DNA of 8,373 bases from Sphingobacteriales bacterium (GTDB taxonomy: Bacteria > Bacteroidota > Bacteroidia > Chitinophagales > Chitinophagaceae): contig CANHUD010000093.1 of the NCBI GenBank assembly GCA_947463665.1, positions 1 to 8,373 of the forward strand. Reading direction: 5' to 3'. The position numbers and the translations under genes were made by a program. Below, one piece after another: positions 1-5,575 of this stretch (positions are counted from its first letter, which is position 1; every line of letters starts with the position of its first letter). The notes beneath the pieces were generated by a model. The model was not told the DNA's origin. It did no database searches and saw only the letters and a program-made list of their open reading frames with translations.

Positions 1-222
1 GAGAAATCGCTGGCCAACAGCAAGCGTCACCCGACAATTGGTAATCACGTTATTCTCTATTCCAATGCTACGATTCTGGGAGGAGAAACAGTGGTTGGCG
101 ATCATTCGATCATTGGCGGGAACGTCTGGCTCACGCATTCCGTACCGCCTGGTACAATGGTTTTTCATGATCCTACCATAACCGTGCTGGAAGGCAAAAA
201 TATAAACGAAGGAAAAAAATGA
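1..222 (+). CDS. cysE: Serine O-acetyltransferase, C-terminal fragment (5' end outside window)
   Basis: This is the last 73 codons of a serine O-acetyltransferase, which makes O-acetylserine from serine and acetyl-CoA as the first step of cysteine synthesis in the cytoplasm. The visible part is the left-handed beta-helix with hexapeptide-type repeats: a segment HPTIGNHVILYSNATILGG (about residues 11-29), then VVGDHSIIGGNVWLTHSVPPG, the typical closing turns and the conserved GGNVWLT...VPP of the EpsC/CysE type. The frame is open from base 1, so the gene starts upstream. It ends in TGA that overlaps the ATG of the following cysteine synthase (ATGA), so the two consecutive pathway enzymes are probably coupled. 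The C-terminus ends in Gly-Lys-Lys and lacks the terminal Ile that enteric CysE inserts into CysK. A generic hexapeptide acyltransferase is the alternative, but the cysM neighbour argues strongly for CysE. Confidence 0.88.
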   Translation, partial: EKSLANSKRHPTIGNHVILYSNATILGGETVVGDHSIIGGNVWLTHSVPPGTMVFHDPTITVLEGKNINEGKK

Positions 223-1091
223 AAGGCATAGCGAGTGTAATCGGGAATACGCCTCTTGTGGAACTGGTGCAGCTGAATCCGAATCCGGACGTGAAGATCT
301 TTGCCAAACTGGAGGGCAATAATCCTGGAGGAAGTGTGAAAGACCGTCCTGCTTTTAATATGATCCGTTGCGCATTGGAACGGGGAGATATCAGCCGGGA
401 TACAACACTGATCGAAGCGACCAGTGGAAATACGGGGATCGGAATGGCTCTGGCCGCCAGTGTTTTCGGCATCCGGATTGAGCTGGTCATGCCCTCCAAC
501 AGTACACGGGAACGGGTGCTCACGATGCAGGCCTTTGGTGCCAATATAACCTTACTGGATAGTATTGAGGCTTGCCGGGATTATGCGGAACAAAAGGCGC
601 TCGAACCCGGCTATTTTCTTCTGAATCAGTTTGCCAATCCGGATAATTTCGGTGCTCATTATCATACCACCGGACCGGAGATCTGGCGGGATACGGCCGG
701 AGCCGTTACACATTTTGTTTCTTCCATGGGAACTACCGGCACCATAATGGGCGTTTCCCGATATCTGAAAGAGAAAAATGCCGATGTACAGATTGTGGGC
801 TGTCAGCCTACAGAAGGTTCCTCCATTCCGGGTATCCGCCGGTGGAGCCCTGAATATGTACCGCGGATCTTTGATCCGGAACGGGTGGATCGGGTGATGG
901 ATGTTGCCCAGGAGGAAGCTGTCCATTTTGCACGGCGACTGGCCCGGGAAGAGGGGATATTCGCCGGAATGAGCAGCGGAGGGGCTGCCTCCGCTGCGGT
1001 AAAATTAGCCGGTGAACTTCGTTCAGGTGTGATCGTATTTATTTGTTGTGACCGGGGCGATCGCTACCTGAGTAGTGACCTTTTCGGTTAG
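219..1091 (+). CDS. cysM: Cysteine synthase B (PLP-dependent O-acetylserine sulfhydrylase)
   Basis: This enzyme makes cysteine from O-acetylserine and sulfide, and CysM-type members can also use thiosulfate. It is a cytoplasmic fold-type II PLP enzyme. Visible motifs are IGNTPLV (8-14), the PLP-lysine segment NPGGSVKDR with Lys41, the substrate loop TSGNTG (68-73), the phosphate-binding GTTGT (171-175), and GMSSGG (250-255) with the Ser expected to contact the PLP ring nitrogen. The segments GPEIWRDT, HFVSSMGTTGT and EGSSIPGIRRW (199-209) are close to enteric CysM and separate it from CysK. The length, 290 aa, is slightly short of enteric CysM (about 303), with a trimmed C-terminus after CDRGDRYLSSDLFG. 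The ATG overlaps the cysE stop and has an AAGGA-like ribosome site a few bases upstream. Its own stop overlaps the convergent nitroreductase gene by 4 bp, leaving no room for a terminator between them. Confidence 0.96.
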   Translation: MKGIASVIGNTPLVELVQLNPNPDVKIFAKLEGNNPGGSVKDRPAFNMIRCALERGDISRDTTLIEATSGNTGIGMALAASVFGIRIELVMPSNSTRERVLTMQAFGANITLLDSIEACRDYAEQKALEPGYFLLNQFANPDNFGAHYHTTGPEIWRDTAGAVTHFVSSMGTTGTIMGVSRYLKEKNADVQIVGCQPTEGSSIPGIRRWSPEYVPRIFDPERVDRVMDVAQEEAVHFARRLAREEGIFAGMSSGGAASAAVKLAGELRSGVIVFICCDRGDRYLSSDLFG

Positions 1092-1723
1092 TAATGAATG
1101 AAAAGCTGTTCCGGTTGCCGGCGCACTTTAGCCAGATTTACCAGCCAGTCGTTTTCCGCATCTCTGTACCCAAGGGCCAGCATGCTCACACTGCGTAATC
1201 CTTTCGCAGGGAGTTCCAGGAGTTCATCGAGTTTTCCGGGTTGAAAACCTTCCATAGGAGTGGCATCCACCTGTACCATTGCTGCAGCGGCAAGGCCGAA
1301 GCCCAGGGCGATGTAAGCCTGTCGGGCAGCCCAGTTGAAATTTTGTTCGTCCGACTGGTGAAGCAGTGCACCTGTGAGCATATCACTCAGTCCTTTGAGC
1401 GCTTCCGTGGTGGTGTTCCGAATATGGGCAGCATTCGCTACATATTCACGGATCTTATCCTCTGTAATCGATGACCAGGCCGCAAAAACAAGTAGATGAG
1501 AACTGTCTGTGATCTGGCTCTGGTTGAAGGCAACCGGTTGTATTTTTTTTCGCAGTTCCAGATCAGTAATAACCAGAACGGTGAAAGGCTGAAGCCCCAT
1601 AGAGGTAGGTGCAAGCCTTATAGCCTGGAGAATGCTGTCGATTTTTTCCTGTGGCACCGACTGGCCATTCATTTTCTTGCATGCGTAACGCCATTCGAAC
1701 GAGTCCATCCATTGCATGTTCAT
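1088..1723 (-). CDS. NAD(P)H-dependent nitroreductase family oxidoreductase (FMN)
   Basis: This is a 211-residue protein of the FMN nitroreductase family (NfsB/YfkO-like), which transfers electrons from NAD(P)H to nitroaromatics, quinones or similar electrophiles. The physiological substrate cannot be read from the sequence. Visible signatures are the N-terminal WRYACKKM (11-18; family form RYAxKKF), the FMN-binding APTSMGLQPF (38-47), FNQSQITDSSHLLVFAA (66-82), WAARQAYIALGFGLAAAA (131-148) followed by TPMEGFQP (155-162), and the C-terminal ALGYRDAENDW. The length is normal for the family and no signal peptide is seen, so it is cytoplasmic. The first ATG is used here; in-frame ATGs at codons 3 and 6 are possible alternatives because no clear ribosome site decides between them. 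It is transcribed toward cysM and divergently from the hydrolase gene at 1824. Family assignment is firm, substrate unknown. Confidence 0.93.
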   Translation of the reverse strand: MNMQWMDSFEWRYACKKMNGQSVPQEKIDSILQAIRLAPTSMGLQPFTVLVITDLELRKKIQPVAFNQSQITDSSHLLVFAAWSSITEDKIREYVANAAHIRNTTTEALKGLSDMLTGALLHQSDEQNFNWAARQAYIALGFGLAAAAMVQVDATPMEGFQPGKLDELLELPAKGLRSVSMLALGYRDAENDWLVNLAKVRRQPEQLFIHY

Positions 1724-1823
1724 ATAATTTATTGATTAAGGTACAAGTAAGATGTATTTTCACAAGTGACTGCAGGTCTGAAACAAATGCAATGAATGAT
1801 TGTTCAATTATAAATCAGTTTAC
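1724..1823. promoter_or_regulatory. Divergent intergenic promoter region with CACAAGTG and TACAAGTA sites
   Basis: This 100-bp gap separates the starts of the minus-strand nitroreductase and the plus-strand hydrolase, so it must carry both promoters unless one gene depends on readthrough. It is AT-rich. Two related 8-mers, TACAAGTA (1742-1749) and CACAAGTG (1761-1768), lie 19 bp apart centre to centre, about two helical turns. CACAAGTG is the reverse complement of CACTTGTG, found twice downstream of the hydrolase gene. I could not identify a convincing Bacteroidota -33/-7 promoter pair, so promoter function is inferred from gene layout only. Confidence 0.4.
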
Positions 1824-2696
1824 ATGTTTAAGTTTTTACTCATTGTGTTGTCTGCCTCAGCTGCTATAGCCACTCATATTTTTTCTCCATTTGTAACGGT
1901 CAAGCAGGAGCGGGAATATATCCTTTGTCATCCCGAATATCCGGCAGATGACATGAGAAAATTTGCAGCGGATCCGGCTTTTCAGGCCCTGCATTTTTCG
2001 CCCTTACCACTTGTTTATGCGGCACAGGGTACAATGATTCGTTTTGCTACACCGGATGGCCAGGAGGCTGGAGGGTACATGGTAAAATCCCGTAAGCGTT
2101 CCGATAAATGGTTGTTTGTATTTCAGGAATGGTGGGGATTGAACGATCACATCAAAAAAGAAGCGGATCGTTTGTTTGAAGAGTTAGGGGGGCAGGTGAA
2201 TGTACTGGCACTGGATATGTATGATGGCCGTTCCACGTCTGATCCAAAGGAAGCAGCACAATTCATGCAGGGGGTAAAAGAAGATCGACTGGAAAATATC
2301 GTTAAAGGTGCCCGGACGCTGGCAGGTAAAAAAGCGACGATTGCTCATATTGGCTGGTGTTTTGGAGGAGCGTGGTCGTTGAAGGCCGGCTTGCTTGATC
2401 AGCAGCAAACGGTGGGTGTGGTGATGTATTATGGGATGCCTGTACGGGATGTCGAAAAGTTAAAAACGCTGAACAGCGATGTATTGGGTCTTTTCGCAAC
2501 CGAAAAATACATTTCGAAAGAAGTGATTGAGGAATTTGCTGTCCGGATGAAAGAAGCAGGCAAGGAGTTGTCTTACACCATTTACGATGCGGTTCATGGA
2601 TTTGCCAATCCCAGCAATCCGAAGTTTGATTCGGTCAAAGCTGCTGAGGCAAATGAGAAGGCCACAGCGTATCTGCGTAAGCGATTGAAGATATAA
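1824..2696 (+). CDS. Dienelactone hydrolase family protein, probably exported
   Basis: This is an alpha/beta hydrolase of the dienelactone hydrolase family, 290 aa. Residues 1-16 (MFKFLLIVLSASAAIA) look like a signal peptide with possible cleavage after AIA, so it probably acts in the periplasm. A stretch of about 55 residues precedes the catalytic domain. Visible catalytic features are FQEWWG (100-105) with Glu102 matching the buried glutamate of the family, the nucleophile motif GWCFGG (177-182) with Cys179, and DAVHGFANPSNP (255-266) with His258. The third triad member is unclear: the expected Asp position reads FATEKYIS (224-231), with Glu227 the nearest acid. I chose ATG 1824 because it starts directly on the signal peptide; an in-frame TTG at 1800 would add eight residues before it and is less likely. 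The true substrate is unknown, as the family also covers general carboxylesterases. No operon partner is evident. Confidence 0.88.
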   Translation: MFKFLLIVLSASAAIATHIFSPFVTVKQEREYILCHPEYPADDMRKFAADPAFQALHFSPLPLVYAAQGTMIRFATPDGQEAGGYMVKSRKRSDKWLFVFQEWWGLNDHIKKEADRLFEELGGQVNVLALDMYDGRSTSDPKEAAQFMQGVKEDRLENIVKGARTLAGKKATIAHIGWCFGGAWSLKAGLLDQQQTVGVVMYYGMPVRDVEKLKTLNSDVLGLFATEKYISKEVIEEFAVRMKEAGKELSYTIYDAVHGFANPSNPKFDSVKAAEANEKATAYLRKRLKI

Positions 2697-2781
2697 GCAA
2701 ATTCTGCCAGCCGGGCGGATAGTTTTCCGGGTTTGGAAAAAACAAAGTTGAACTGATAATTTTCTATCCATAATTGAAGCA

Positions 2782-2827
2782 GCCACTTGTGCCATCTAAC
2801 TATCTTAGGAGAGCTGGCACTTGTGGC
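2782..2827. repeat. Imperfect inverted repeat / stem-loop with paired CACTTGTG motifs
   Basis: The left arm GCCACTTGTGCCA (2782-2794) and right arm TGGCACTTGTGGC (2815-2827) can pair over 11 of 13 positions: 5 bp, two T-T mismatches, then 6 bp, around a 20-nt loop. The arms are also direct repeats sharing CACTTGTG (2784-2791 and 2818-2825). It sits 85 bp after the hydrolase stop and about 100 bp before the esterase start. There is no T-run directly after the right arm, so it is a poor intrinsic terminator. It could be a weak terminator, an RNA structure, or a pair of protein-binding sites. The rest of the 2697-2930 gap has no gene I can support. Confidence 0.5.
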
Positions 2828-2886
2828 AGATAGGGATACCAATGATTTCACTCGATTTCCTTTTTATGTTTATTCCGAAATCTAAA

Positions 2887-2900
2887 AAGATCCGGATCTT
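2887..2900. promoter_or_regulatory. Perfect 14-bp palindrome upstream of the pectin operon, candidate operator
   Basis: AAGATCCGGATCTT is its own reverse complement over all 14 bases and ends 30 bp before the GTG start of the first operon gene. A central CG dinucleotide in a symmetric site is typical of LacI-type operators, and regulators of that and the GntR family commonly control uronate genes. The operator role is inferred from position and symmetry only. No regulator gene is in the window. Confidence 0.4.
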
Positions 2901-2930
2901 CATTCCCATACCCGCAATGTTTCAAAGTAA

Positions 2931-3938
2931 GTGCGCTATTATCTTTACATATTTGCCTTATTGTTCCCATATGGTTGTTTACAAGCCCAATCTACTATTG
3001 GTCTGACCGGCATCACCGATACGTCCTATAACCTGAACAGTGAGTATCGGAAAAACAGTAAGTCTTTTCCTTTTATCAAACCGGTGTACAGGCAATATCC
3101 GGCTTCGGTTCGGGTCGACAGTAATATTGTTTACTGCTCGCGAAAAGGCACCTCTATGCGGCTCGATGTCTTTTATCCTGCTGACCCTTCTTCCAGACCG
3201 CGGAAAACCATCCTGCTGATCCACGGTGGAGGCTGGCGTAGTGGAAACCGCCAACTGCATCACCCTATGGCAGAGCAACTGGCTTCCATGGGCTATGTAT
3301 GCATCACTCCTTCTTACCGCCTCTCAACGGAAGCCCTGTTTCCGGCTGCTGTCCAGGATGTAAAAGTCGCCGTGAAATGGACAAAGACGCATGCCACCAA
3401 CTACAACATCGATACAGCTGCCATTGCCATAGCCGGACATTCCGCCGGTGGGCAACTGGCTGCTCTCGTTGGAGCCACCAATGGTACCCGTCTTTTCCTG
3501 GATGAAGATTGTTATCCGAATGTTTCCCCGAACGTTTATGCCGTGATTGATATGGACGGCATCCTGTCGTTTCTGCACAGGGAGTCAGGGGAGGGCGATG
3601 ATACCAAACGGATATCGGCTGCAACCTATTGGTTCGGTTATTCAAAAACGGAGAAGCCCGACCTCTGGAACCAGGCGTCGGCCCTCACACATGCCGGTTC
3701 GCACCTGCCACCCATGCTATTCATGAACAGCATGGTGGACCGGATGCATGCCGGCCAATCAGACCTGATCCGTATCCTTGATCAATATAAGATTCTATCA
3801 ACTGTTCGGGTGTATAAAGGTGCTCCACATACCTGGCTGTTGTTTCATCCCTGGTATGATTCAACCGTTCACGACATCGACCGTTTTATGCGACGTACAT
3901 TCAGAAATCACCCAACAAAAAAAGGTAAACAACCATGA
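2931..3938 (+). CDS. Exported alpha/beta-hydrolase esterase (BD-FAE / HSL-like), pectin-operon member
   Basis: This is a 335-residue serine esterase, probably removing acetyl, methyl or feruloyl esters from pectin-derived material in the periplasm; the exact ester is inferred from context only. A signal peptide spans residues 1-19 and ends LQA|Q; Cys16 is preceded by PYG, a poor lipobox, so a lipoprotein is unlikely. Visible features are the oxyanion motif IHGGGW (97-102), the nucleophile elbow GHSAGG (169-174) with Ser171, Asp270 in MVDRMH, and His300 in GAPHTW, followed by LLFHPWYD (303-310), which resembles esterases found beside Bacteroidota pectin enzymes. The start is GTG: a TAA stop lies directly before it in frame, and the next in-frame Met is inside the mature protein, so no other start keeps the signal peptide. 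The stop overlaps the GH28 start by ATGA. An acetylxylan or generic carboxylesterase role cannot be excluded. Confidence 0.88.
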   Translation: MRYYLYIFALLFPYGCLQAQSTIGLTGITDTSYNLNSEYRKNSKSFPFIKPVYRQYPASVRVDSNIVYCSRKGTSMRLDVFYPADPSSRPRKTILLIHGGGWRSGNRQLHHPMAEQLASMGYVCITPSYRLSTEALFPAAVQDVKVAVKWTKTHATNYNIDTAAIAIAGHSAGGQLAALVGATNGTRLFLDEDCYPNVSPNVYAVIDMDGILSFLHRESGEGDDTKRISAATYWFGYSKTEKPDLWNQASALTHAGSHLPPMLFMNSMVDRMHAGQSDLIRILDQYKILSTVRVYKGAPHTWLLFHPWYDSTVHDIDRFMRRTFRNHPTKKGKQP

Positions 3939-5575
3939 GCTGGAAATTTCTGTTGTCCATTACCCTGGCGGCAAGTATGAGCGGATATGCTCAGTCGCCC
4001 AAATTACCTGCCATCCAACAGCCTGTATTCCGGAAAGATACACTAAGCGTTGTGGTCAAGGGTGCTAAACCAGATGGATATGCCCTGAACACAAAAGCCA
4101 TCAATGACGCCATCACAGCCATGCATCAAAAAGGTGGCGGGGTGGTATTGGTGCCTCAAGGCCTCTGGCTAACCGGACCTGTTCTGTTGAAATCGAATGT
4201 GAATCTGCATTTGTCGGTAGGAGCTACCCTCCTTTTTACAAACGATTTTGATCAGTATCCACTCGTAAAAGGCAACTGGGAAGGACTTCCCCAATGGCGA
4301 AACCAATCGCCTATTTACGCTGAGGGTGCCGAAAACATTGCCATCACCGGCAAGGGGGTCATCGATGGAAACGGAGGCGCCTGGCGCATGGTTAAGAAAG
4401 ATAAGCTTACTGAATCTCAGTGGAAAAAACTACTGGCATCCGGCGGTGTGATAAGTGAGGACAAAAAAACATGGTATCCTTCGGAGAAAACCAGAAAAGG
4501 TAGCCAGTTGCCGCCCAATCCGGGGCTCATTGTTCCCGATAAATCACCTGTATTCTATGATTCGATAAAAGATTTTTTACGACCAAACCTGTTAGTACTA
4601 ACCAACTGTAAAAAAATTCTGCTGGAAGGCGTGACGTTCCAGAACTCGCCTGCCTGGTGCCTGCATCCAATCATGAGTGAACATCTGACTGTGCGCAACA
4701 TATCGGTCAAAAATCCCTGGTTTGCTCAAAATGGTGATGGAATTGATGTAGAGAGCTGCCGCTATGTGCTCATTGAAAACTCTGTATTTGATGTAGGCGA
4801 TGACGCGCTCTGTATGAAAAGTGGCCGGGATGCAGCCGGCAGATTAAGGGCTATGCCCACTCAGGATGTGATCATCCGGGGCTGCACGGTTTATGCCGCT
4901 CACGGCGGATTCGTTATTGGAAGTGAAATGAGCGGTGGTGCCCGTAATATTCATGTTAGCAACTGTACATTTATGGGTACCGATATCGGCCTTCGCTTTA
5001 AGACTACCCGCGGGCGGGGGGGTGTAGTGGAGAATATTTTCATCAGCGACATCTATATGAAAGACATACCGGGAGATGCGATTTTATTTGACATGTATTA
5101 CATGGCCAAAGACCCGCTTCCGATGGCTGGTGAAAAAAGAGAATTGCCTAAAGTGGAACACAAACCTGTAGATGAGACCACGCCTACGTTCCGGAATTTT
5201 ACGATCCGGAATGTATACGTGAACGGTGCGGAACGAGCCATCTTCATCCGGGGGCTACCAGAAATGCCGGTGAAGGACATTCTGCTGGAGAACATGATGC
5301 TGCAGGCTAAAAAGGGTATAGATGTGCAGGAAGCTTCGGACATTGTGTTCAGCGATGTGCGGGTGCTGGCGGAAGAAAACGATCCTTCGGTGGATATCAC
5401 CCAAAGCCGGAACATACTGTTTGATAAACTTAATCTGGGAAAAAACCGGATGCTATCCATAAGGGTTAATGGTGAAAGATCGGAAGGGATCGTATTCCGA
5501 AAATCAGATATTAATCCTCCCTTGTTGAAATTTGAATTGGGCGCCACTCAAAAATCGGTTACATTAGAACAATGA
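3935..5575 (+). CDS. Glycoside hydrolase family 28 polygalacturonase-like enzyme, periplasmic
   Basis: This is a GH28 enzyme with a right-handed parallel beta-helix that hydrolyses alpha-1,4 galacturonan or rhamnogalacturonan linkages. The 546-residue length fits bacterial exo-acting or oligomer-acting members better than the shorter (about 360 aa) fungal endo-enzymes. The signal peptide MSWKFLLSITLAASMSGYA (1-19) cleaves before Gln20. All four family motifs are visible: NGDGID (266-271) with Asp268, GDD (288-290) with the catalytic Asp pair 289/290, AHGG (322-325) with His323, and RFK (354-356) for substrate binding. The N-terminal part carries the usual NTKAINDAI and GGGVVLVPQG strands (52-76). 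An insertion rich in charged residues (about 151-210) precedes the core motifs. The ATG overlaps the esterase stop by ATGA, and an AAGG sequence lies upstream. The stop again overlaps the next gene by ATGA, so translation is likely coupled. Exact linkage specificity is not readable from sequence. Confidence 0.94.
   Translation: MSWKFLLSITLAASMSGYAQSPKLPAIQQPVFRKDTLSVVVKGAKPDGYALNTKAINDAITAMHQKGGGVVLVPQGLWLTGPVLLKSNVNLHLSVGATLLFTNDFDQYPLVKGNWEGLPQWRNQSPIYAEGAENIAITGKGVIDGNGGAWRMVKKDKLTESQWKKLLASGGVISEDKKTWYPSEKTRKGSQLPPNPGLIVPDKSPVFYDSIKDFLRPNLLVLTNCKKILLEGVTFQNSPAWCLHPIMSEHLTVRNISVKNPWFAQNGDGIDVESCRYVLIENSVFDVGDDALCMKSGRDAAGRLRAMPTQDVIIRGCTVYAAHGGFVIGSEMSGGARNIHVSNCTFMGTDIGLRFKTTRGRGGVVENIFISDIYMKDIPGDAILFDMYYMAKDPLPMAGEKRELPKVEHKPVDETTPTFRNFTIRNVYVNGAERAIFIRGLPEMPVKDILLENMMLQAKKGIDVQEASDIVFSDVRVLAEENDPSVDITQSRNILFDKLNLGKNRMLSIRVNGERSEGIVFRKSDINPPLLKFELGATQKSVTLEQ

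Noticed and set aside
1543..1550. Run of eight T, possible terminator tail or slippery site
   Set aside because: On the coding strand it is a poly-A run for Lys-Lys within the intact nitroreductase, with no stem before it.
1800..1823. TTG start adding eight residues to the dienelactone hydrolase
   Set aside because: The ATG at 1824 begins directly at the signal peptide, while the extension would place polar residues before it without a ribosome site.
2865..2872. TATGTTTA as a Bacteroidota -7 promoter box (TAnnTTTG) for the pectin operon
   Set aside because: It differs from consensus at the last base and I found no -33 TTTG at the expected distance, so it is not called.
2976..2978. Lipobox cysteine (Cys16) making the esterase a lipoprotein
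   Set aside because: The residues before Cys are Pro-Tyr-Gly, with no Leu at -3, and a standard cleavage site (LQA|Q) follows three residues later.
2821..3006. A 61-codon plus-strand ORF across the gap before the esterase
   Set aside because: It lacks a recognisable family, overlaps the esterase signal peptide in another frame, and includes the palindromic DNA; it is better read as non-coding.
5016..5022. Run of seven G in the GH28 gene, a possible slippage or phase-variation site
   Set aside because: It encodes the normal Arg-Gly-Gly stretch after the RFK motif, the frame is intact, and seven bases is short for a phase-variable tract.
5098..5547. 149-codon minus-strand ORF inside GH28
   Set aside because: It is antisense to a clearly conserved coding region and resembles no family; it is a shadow ORF.
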